Below the pieces are notes generated by a model that saw nothing but the letters and a program-made list of their open reading frames with translations, made no database searches and was not told where the DNA came from. From contig NC_134944.1 of the NCBI RefSeq assembly GCF_051020765.1, positions 1,736,001 to 1,800,000 on the forward strand: DNA of 64,000 nt, in the 5' to 3' direction. Source of the DNA: Lasioglossum baleicum. Taxonomy: Eukaryota > Arthropoda > Insecta > Hymenoptera > Halictidae. A program made the translations under genes and the position numbers. How positions within the stretch are numbered: position 1 is the stretch's first letter; every line of letters starts with the position of its first letter. Of this stretch, positions 49,701 through 58,700 are shown piece after piece.

Positions 49701-52700
49701 CACCTAACGGGCATTATACTGACCGAACGTCGCTCGAAGCTGCTCGAAGCACACGATGACTCGATTCTGGCCAAAGCAAACCTCGATAGACTGCGGATCT
49801 TTATGCATTTGTGGCTTATAAACATTTTCGAAAAAGGCAAGAATATAAAATTCGATAGAACTCGCTTTCTTAATGTGTGTCTACGAAAATTGGAAAACGC
49901 ATAAACATCCGCAGTCTATCGAGGAGTCGATATATTCATTCGCAAAAGGTTGGGAAACGCTGCTTCGGGTCAGGATGCGTACTTATGCCACCGTCGCGTA
50001 GAAAACTATAATTCTTCGAGAGCTCCAAAAGATCGATCTCCGATACCGCGGTGTCCGGCGATATCTTCTCTGGCAGTAGGATATTCAACGTGCAAATCGG
50101 TGTCTGAGGCAGTTCACCCTTAGGAACCTTGGGCTCGCTCATGAACATAATGCGACCCATCATGTCCGCCGCGTCCGGATCTTTTACTCTAGCTGTGAAC
50201 GGAACTCTGTTCTCCTTGAAGGCTCTAAACGGCAGCTGGAGTTGCTCTCCGCTCTTCAAAACTGGCACAAGGTTGCCCGAAAACTCCATGTATTGCGTTT
50301 TTCCTTCCAACACCTGCGGCAATGAATTTCAACACGAACATTGATCAACTGCCAATCATTCTGCCAAATATAAATGTTACTTCATTTCAATGTCCTCAGG
50401 TTTGCATTTCATAAACGTATAAAATCCGCGGACTACTCGCGACAACGCGGCAATTATGTGGAATCGTTTCTGCGTGTGAATCCGACTCGGAGAACTCCAG
50501 TTGCAGAGTAATTATACTGGTTATTATTACAGTGATTCAGCTCGTTGAGATTCTTTAAGAGTCTATGATTCACGGCTTGAGGTTTCTTAATCATTTTTCT
50601 AATGGCAGTAGATAATTTTAATTGTGCGCCAGCGATAAGAAGTTATTCAGTTACGCAACCTAATGGATCGCAAACTAAATAACATCTGATCTTCATCTAA
50701 CAAAGCATTTTTTAATAATTTCTGCATGTTTGTACGAGTATACATAATTATGTTTCTGACTTACCTCAACGTCTCGACTCTTCGCAACCTCGGTGAAGTG
50801 TTCCTGATTCTCCAAAGTTTTGTCTTCTTTGTCATCGGTCATACAGAAGACACGCAGCCTCGCTTCCAATGGATCTACTCGCTTTGCAAATACTACAAAT
50901 CTGCGGACGAAATGCTCCAATAATTTTTCATACTTAAGCAAGCTTGTAATCATGCAGGTAAAACTGCGGTTGCAGCGAGGGATTTATGTATATTCGGAAA
51001 ATTTCGCAGATTATACGCAGACAATGGTCGGTCGATGTCCAACCAAAAATCCACGTATAATGTACGAGCGAAAATGTTCTACCTGCGATTACGTTCGGTA
51101 ATTAGCTCTCTGTATATTTATCATAGAACTTTTAGGAAATAAGAAATTGAAAGTGAGTGATGTCAAAAACGTACTTAGCCATGAAAGGTACGTGTGTCGC
51201 ATGTGTGTATAGCTCTGTAGCCATTTTCGTGGCTTCGGATATATTCCGACAATCCATTAACCAGAAGCGAGCGGATACTGTGGTAGTAAAGGAAACGCAA
51301 TCTTTGACGAACGTGAGCGGCGTCGAGCCTGTGACATCCTCCCAGACTGCCCGAGACTGACCCCCTGAACGACATATATACCAAGTCCAATAACATTATT
51401 AAAATATGTCCGTGTTACGAATACAAGAATCGGCAGAAGTGATTATGTGTGGGATTTGTATCCGATGCGACCGAGATTAATTACAACTTGGGACCACATT
51501 CGGGGCCCCCCGGAAATCCCCTTTCAGCTTTCTTTTCAGTCAACGTATCTTTCACTGCTCTCTATCCTCAACGAAAATTACAGGGTGTCCCATCGAATTT
51601 CTAATCTGTCTTTGCACTTTACGGAAACTACAATGGACATCCTGTATCATTTTCAAAAGCTATAAAGCTAAATATACTTATACTATTGGAACAACATTGC
51701 ATATAAAATTTGAAACGGCTGCTCTTTACTCTACCGGAATCAAAATTTGTGCCTTTCACCTACGAATTATGATGTATTTGGTATGTAATCCAGTAGATTT
51801 CTACCCGATCGACCAGATCGAAGTTTCGATCCTCTAGGATCAATAGTTGAGGAGCTATGGTCGCTTAAAGTTGAGCATATTTCCAGTTTCTTGTGCGGCG
51901 GCCTCACCTGTCAAAAATGCTCAACTTTAAGCGACCATAGCTCCTCGATTATTGATCGTAGAAGATCGAAACTTCGGACTACATCCGCGCCGGGTAGAAA
52001 TCCACTGGATTACATACCAAATACGTCATAATTCGTAGGAGGAAGGTACCAATTTTGAGTCCGGTAAAGTAAAGCTTACCCTTAGAAACTCTTAAATGTC
52101 TAGAAAACGGTTTAGAAAAGCTAATGGTTGTTCACGTTAGATGATCACGATCTTCAGTTCATTTAGATTTGATAAAAACGAAGTTAATTTGATTGATAGT
52201 ATCAATTCGAAGAACAGCTTCGATAATGGTTTATTGTAAAACTGGACCGAAGTGATCATTTTCGGCAAGAAATCGGGCAAGAGCGAGTATAAATTCAGAA
52301 AATAATATCGCATTAAAACACAGCAAATGACTAGTCAGCTACTTAATAAACGTTTAACAAAGTCCTAAAAAATATTTGCATATTCTCTAACAGGAGCACT
52401 ACTGACAAGAGTGAAACGATAAAAAATCATTGTATAAAATTATTCCTGACATATCAGATTTGAAGGAAATTTCTCGAGTCTGTCTCGATCGATGAAGCCT
52501 GTATTTAATATCGGTCACCATAAGTGCGTTTATGTTACGTGCTGTATCGTGTGTGATTAAGAACAAAACAAACGACGACCGAGTAATAATGCTTGCTAAA
52601 TGAAGGAGAAGCGCCATTCAAAGTAATCGCGCGAAAGCAAACACGCGAGTCGTGTGATTATGCGATTGAAAGAAACAAGCGAGAACCAACTGAAGGTATG

Positions 52701-55700
52701 TGAAACAATACTGTAATTCCAATCGCGCTGTAGTACGTAGGTCGGGAACAAAAGATTCAGTTCCGCGGGACAGAGAAACAATCATTAACAATACTAAACA
52801 TAAACGATTCTTGTCGAGAAACAATTATACGGTATTAATGAAAATTTGGCAATGTTGTTCGCATCGAATCGTAAACCCGGATAAAATACGAACGAAACAC
52901 TGTACAGCATGGCTGCAACAAATTGCAAGAGATTAAGTTAAACGACAATAATTGTTAGTCTTCGTATCAGTAACGTGGCGTATGGATACATATCAGAATG
53001 ATCTATTATAGATACATATATATACATCTATAATATATAGATAGATCGTTTAAGTACACAAGGTTGGCAATATTGTCATTGTATATACAGGGTGTCTCAA
53101 AATTAGGTCCGGAGCCGAAAATGGGAGGTTCCTGAGATCATTTCAAGCGACATTTTCCTTTGAAAAAATGTCGTCCGCGGCTTCGTTAACGAGTTATTAA
53201 CGAAAAACACGGACCAATCAGAGCGCGAGCTAGACGCGTGCAGCCCGGCGCGCCGGCAGCCGAGTGTCGGTGGCACGCCGCGATGTCATAACGAACAAGA
53301 GTTTCTCGATTATGTGAATGCTCTCCGATTTCAATGAGCTTTGGATATGTGGTCAAGATCATTATTCTGAACAACATTTCTCTTTAGACTTTTTGGCGAT
53401 CGGCTTTGGTTTACGATATTATTGTAAAAATTTGTAATTGTAAATCGATCGATGTACTATTTCCTATCCGATTTCGATAATCTTTGGATATGTTGTCAAT
53501 ACCATGATTCTGAACAACATTTCCCTTTACAGTTTCTGTCGATCGGCTTTAGTTTACGATATTATTGTAAAAATTTGTAATTGTAAATCGATCGATGTAC
53601 TATTTCCTATCCGATTTCGATAATATTTGGATATGTTGTCAAGACCATGATTCTGAACAACATTTCCCTTGACGGTTTTTGTCGGTCGGCTTTAGTTTAC
53701 GATATTATTGTAAAAATTTGTAATTGTAAATCGATCGATGTACATTCTATCTCCTCGCCGATGTCGATGAGCTTCATTTCAAAGGAAAAAGATATTTAAA
53801 ACATCGAATTTATAACATATTTCAAAGTCATCGAAATCGGTGAGGACCCACATCATCGGCAACTTTACCCGAACGATAGAAGAAGCACAAACTTATTGAA
53901 TTAAAAACTCACTTATTCAGCCGTAAATCCATTTGACTACCACATACAACCACCACACTTTTACATAATCTTCGAATCGGTGTTTGTGAGAATCATATGA
54001 TTCTCGAAAAATCAATGCCATATGATTCTCGAAAAATCAATATCTCCTTGGGAACGATTTCATTTGTTTTAAACGACGCCTTCATCGAATACATTGTACG
54101 CTGGGAGAGCACAGTTTCGCGCGGCATTGCGAAGAGCATCGAACTCTTTCCGCGTCGGAGTAAGTAATTTCGTTCGATATCGATACGAGTTATAAAAGTG
54201 TGCTACGAGTTCAACAATTATGTAAAAGTGTGGTGGTTGTATGTGGTAGTCAAATGGATTTACGGCTGAATAAGTGAGTTTTTAATTCAATAAGTTTGTG
54301 CTTCTTCTATCGTTCGGGTAAAGTTGCCGATGATGTGGGTCCTCACCGATTTCGATGACTTTGAAATATGTTATAAATTCGATGTTTTAAATATCTTTTT
54401 CCTTTGAAATGAAGCTCATCGACATCGGCGAGGAGATAGAATGTACATCGATCGATTTACAATTACAAATTTTTACAATAATATCGTAAACTAAAGCCGA
54501 CCGACAAAAACCGTCAAGGGAAATGTTGTTCAGAATCATGGTCTTGACAACATATCCAAATATTATCGAAATCGGATAGGAAATAGTACATCGATCGATT
54601 TACAATTACAAATTTTTACAATAATATCGTAAACTAAAGCCGATCGACAGAAACTGTAAAGGGAAATGTTGTTCAGAATCATGGTATTGACAACATATCC
54701 AAAGATTATCGAAATCGGATAGGAAATAGTACATCGATCGATTTACAATTACAAATTTTTACAATAATATCGTAAACCAAAGCCGATCGCCAAAAAGTCT
54801 AAAGAGAAATGTTGTTCAGAATAATGATCTTGACCACATATCCAAAGCTCATTGAAATCGGAGAGCATTCACATAATCGAGAAACTCTTGTTCGTTATGA
54901 CATCGCGGCGTGCCACCGACACTCGGCTGCCGGCGCGCCGGGCTGCACGCGTCTAGCTCGCGCTCTGATTGGTCCGTGTTTTTCGTTAATAACTCGTTAA
55001 CGAAGCCGCGGACGACATTTTTTCAAAGGAAAATGTCGCTTGAAATGATCCCAGGAACCTCCCATTTTCGGCTCCGGACCTAATTTTGAGACACCCTGTA
55101 TATTGTATATATAAATTACAAGCCTAATTATCGAAGCAGTTACCAGTCAAACGAATGTGCTGAAACAAAAACTCTGAAATTAACGCTTACGATGAGCTAG
55201 GTAATAAAACTTTATCTACGTTAATTAATAATCCATACCTAAATGACTCAATCCTAACAATATGCAAGCATTAACAATGAATCACAACAAGATATGTATA
55301 CAACAATGGTACTCAACGAAATGTTTCTATGAAACATGCAGCTACCATCTCCCTTTTAAATCTCTATCCGAAGGTCTCCGGGACGTGTGGATACACAATT
55401 TATTTCATTTTGCAATCGATCAGCCCATTCGATTTCGTCATTTCTCCATTTCGTTATAACTGTGGGTGGTGTGTCTGTTCGAAAGCACAGACATTTCATT
55501 GTTCGCTACGATGCTCATTTTAAAGACTATACCTTGGGACTAGGCTCGTTTTGTAGGGGGAACTATAGGGAATATGATCGTATTTTCTAAATGTTTTTAT
55601 ATCCTCGATCCTGATGGTAAAATTAACTATAGCGTGCCATTGCCTATGAAATTCGATCGTAAACAATGTTTCTCACGTGCCTAAAATACTGTAATATTAT

Positions 55701-58700
55701 AATTAATTCCCAACGCATCATAAATCTGCAGTCCCGACGACCTGGGAACAGACAACAATGCCTACCGTCCGGCGTCATGCCTGCTAAACTACGGAATTGA
55801 TCATCGAATGCGATAGTGATGACAGATCTGATCGTAGAGCAAAAATACGTGTAACGTAGATAACACACAGTGACTCCCACTAATGTTCGGACACTCTTAA
55901 AAAGACGATCACATTTTTAATATTGGACCATACGAATTGAAGTATACATACTTTTTGAGAAGTTAGAACAATTGGTTTGCTACGCGACGTGACAAAAATT
56001 CCTGAAAGAAATTGCAAGCTGTCGGAATTGCAGAGAAAATACTAAAAGTTGCAATGAGCTACAAACTTTTACATGTACAATGCAACTTCCAGTATTTTCT
56101 CTAGAATTCCGACGAATTGCAATTTTTGACAAAATTTCTTTTCACATCCTGCAGCAAACTAATCGCTCTAGCTTCTCGAAAAGGTTCGAATCGTTTAGTC
56201 CAATATTTAAAAAGTCATCGTTTTCTTGTTAGAGCGTCCGAATATAAATCGGAGTCACTGTACGTGTAACATGTATACACGAAAGGCGGTTTGGCGGCGT
56301 GTAACAGATTCAGCACTTATCGGTAAGAGATTCTCCAGTAAGACGGTACGCTGCTCTACAATGTTACGTGCAAGCATATATTACCAGTAATGCTGCACAG
56401 AAGTCGCAACGTCGGCGCGTCTCCTGAATACTGATTGATCATGCCTTTGTTGGCTGCCTGCGGCACTGGTATCGTTAAGGTTATCGGTTTGTGGAATTTC
56501 CTTCGTCTTGGCTCAACGGTTACGATCGGCGATACCGCCACTCTGTTCCCGAGGAGTTTCGCTACCAAATCGGCTGGTATCGGATGTGCCTAAACGCAAA
56601 TCATTATCGTTCGTTATCGATTACGCTGTTGCTTATAATTATTCTGGCACGCGATACAAAATCAGATTTTTATTGGTCTAAATAATTGATTGTTGAACAG
56701 ATTTGTGTACCTGGAGACCAACTCGGATTTTTTTGGTCAGGGCTGCCGGTGGAAAGACAGCTTGAACTTGTGGGACAGCCGAGGATGATACTGTGCCACC
56801 CTCTGGACCAACTGCGTGAACCTCTTGCCTAATGCGAGACACTACTGCGAAGTAATGTGGGAAGTCTGCAGTTAGTATCCTTACGATTCGGGATGTTTGG
56901 AGATCCTCGAGCTGGCTTAATTCTGCAACAATAGTTCCACGGATTTGTTAACCTCATTGATCAATTTCAGAAGTAGTGAAAGCCCAGACGTTAACGCATA
57001 TTAATATGTGATAGCGCAGCTAGTGCTGATATCGCTATCTTTTTATTTTTACTGTTACCGAACAGTATAAAAATCGATATTTTTTAATCATTGTGTTCTT
57101 TGAATTTTTTTCTTTTTATTAATGATTTTTATCGTAGCAAATTTTAAAATAACTGTTATTTTGGGTCCCTGGTAATTAAGAAGATCGTACCTTCTCCTTC
57201 AAAGCTCTCATTAAGCACATCCTGGACTGCCTCCTCGCTGGCTTCCAAGGTGTGCTCGCGCCAAGTTTCTCCGTTGTCCGACCGAAGTATTACTATCTCT
57301 CGTTCTTTTCCTCGCAACGACGCAAAGTGAGGTACCTCTATGATCACGGGCCTGCCAGAACAGAAACATTTACCGCATTTAAAATCGTACAAGCAATAAA
57401 AACGAGGGAATTATTAGACTGCAGATCTTTATGCAAAATAAAAATGTTTGCATTGATTGCAAGATATAGGAGCCAAATCGAATTTTCTTTCTTCTTTTAA
57501 TGGTTACATTAAGCTGAAATTAATACACCGATGTCCTTAAATCTTCTTAATTCGTCCACTGTTTTAAATTAAACGTGCCCATTTTTGTCAGAGTTGTGCA
57601 GAATTACAATTGAATTACTCCAGGAATAATTGTATACAATAATTGAAATACAATGTAATTCAATTGCGTAATTGAATTAAAATGTAATTGAATTAGCACT
57701 GCTCTGATTTTTGTAATAAATGCATAAAATCTGCAGTCTAGTGATAACAGGCAACATAATGATGGCGAACATACCCTAAGAACTTGGCGCCGACAGGTCC
57801 CAGTTCAAGGATGCGGCTGGCCAGAGCTTCTCCTTCCATGAGAGGCGGCGGATTGGTCAATTTGTCCCTCCTCAAGTATCTGCAGGTGACTCTCATCGGC
57901 ATCGCAGCCTTCCTAGGAGGAACGATTACGCGGACACCGCTGTGCCTGCACCCCCGCATTGCACCGCCTCGTGCATCCACCAAAAAGGAAACCAGGAAGC
58001 TGTCATTGTGCACAAGACAACATATTTTACAAACCCCGTCACATCGACGTCGATCGCGACGAACGAAAAGTATATTCGGCTTTAGCTTGGGGGGACGTTA
58101 CGGCAAACGCCGACAGGCTCGGAAAATAAGAGCGTTCATTCCAATAAAAGGGCTAAATCACTTAGAGACACGTAGAATAATAATAAAAAATAAATAATAG
58201 TAATCATAGAAACAGTTTGTTCAATACTATGACGATGTATATATATATATGAATGTATGTGCGCACACGGATATATAGAAAATTATTCGGCCTTTTTGGT
58301 AAGGTAACATGCCATTCGCTCGAAAGTAAAACCAATTAACAATCAAATAGAAATAAACGATGCCTCCGGCTAGTATATTTACAAATCTTGATCAACTACA
58401 TATAGCGGGAGATAGTCCCCGGGAAAGTTATACACAGTCAAAGCTAATTCTATGTATATATCCGAGAAACTAATTTACTGTTTTTTCTTCTTTTTTTTTA
58501 TAGATAAAGGTACTCGTTTATTTTTCACTTCGTTCGGAAGGCTTACCGGGGAGTTAAGTATTAAAAGCACGCCAAGCCGAAAAGCAATTTTTGGAAGAGA
58601 TTTTCATACTAAAAGCGAGAACTCGTGGATTGCGAGAACAGTATCTTTTTTCTCTTTTCCCATAGTCTTTCCAGCCCGGGTATTATTGACAATGGTGTTA

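Larger units (their letters stand above)
51365..56384. other. Large Ank2 intron hosting several palindromic elements
   Basis: No exon was seen in 5 kb. It hosts a 64-bp mini-element (51581-51644), an inverted repeat at 51725-52075, the 2-kb palindrome at 53083-55103, a single TAGACTGCGG-family end near 55716-55737 and a Tc1-like foldback at 55868-56260. Confidence 0.65.

Noticed and set aside
53186..55000. Two identical 63-residue frames on opposite strands (53186-53377 and 54809-55000)
   Set aside because: They are the same sequence in the two arms of the 2-kb palindrome, with no recognisable domain. Identity reflects the arms, not two genes.
56180..56200. tRNA B-box-like word GGTTCGAATCG
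   Set aside because: There is no A box at the right distance and no cloverleaf, and it lies inside the Tc1-like foldback element.
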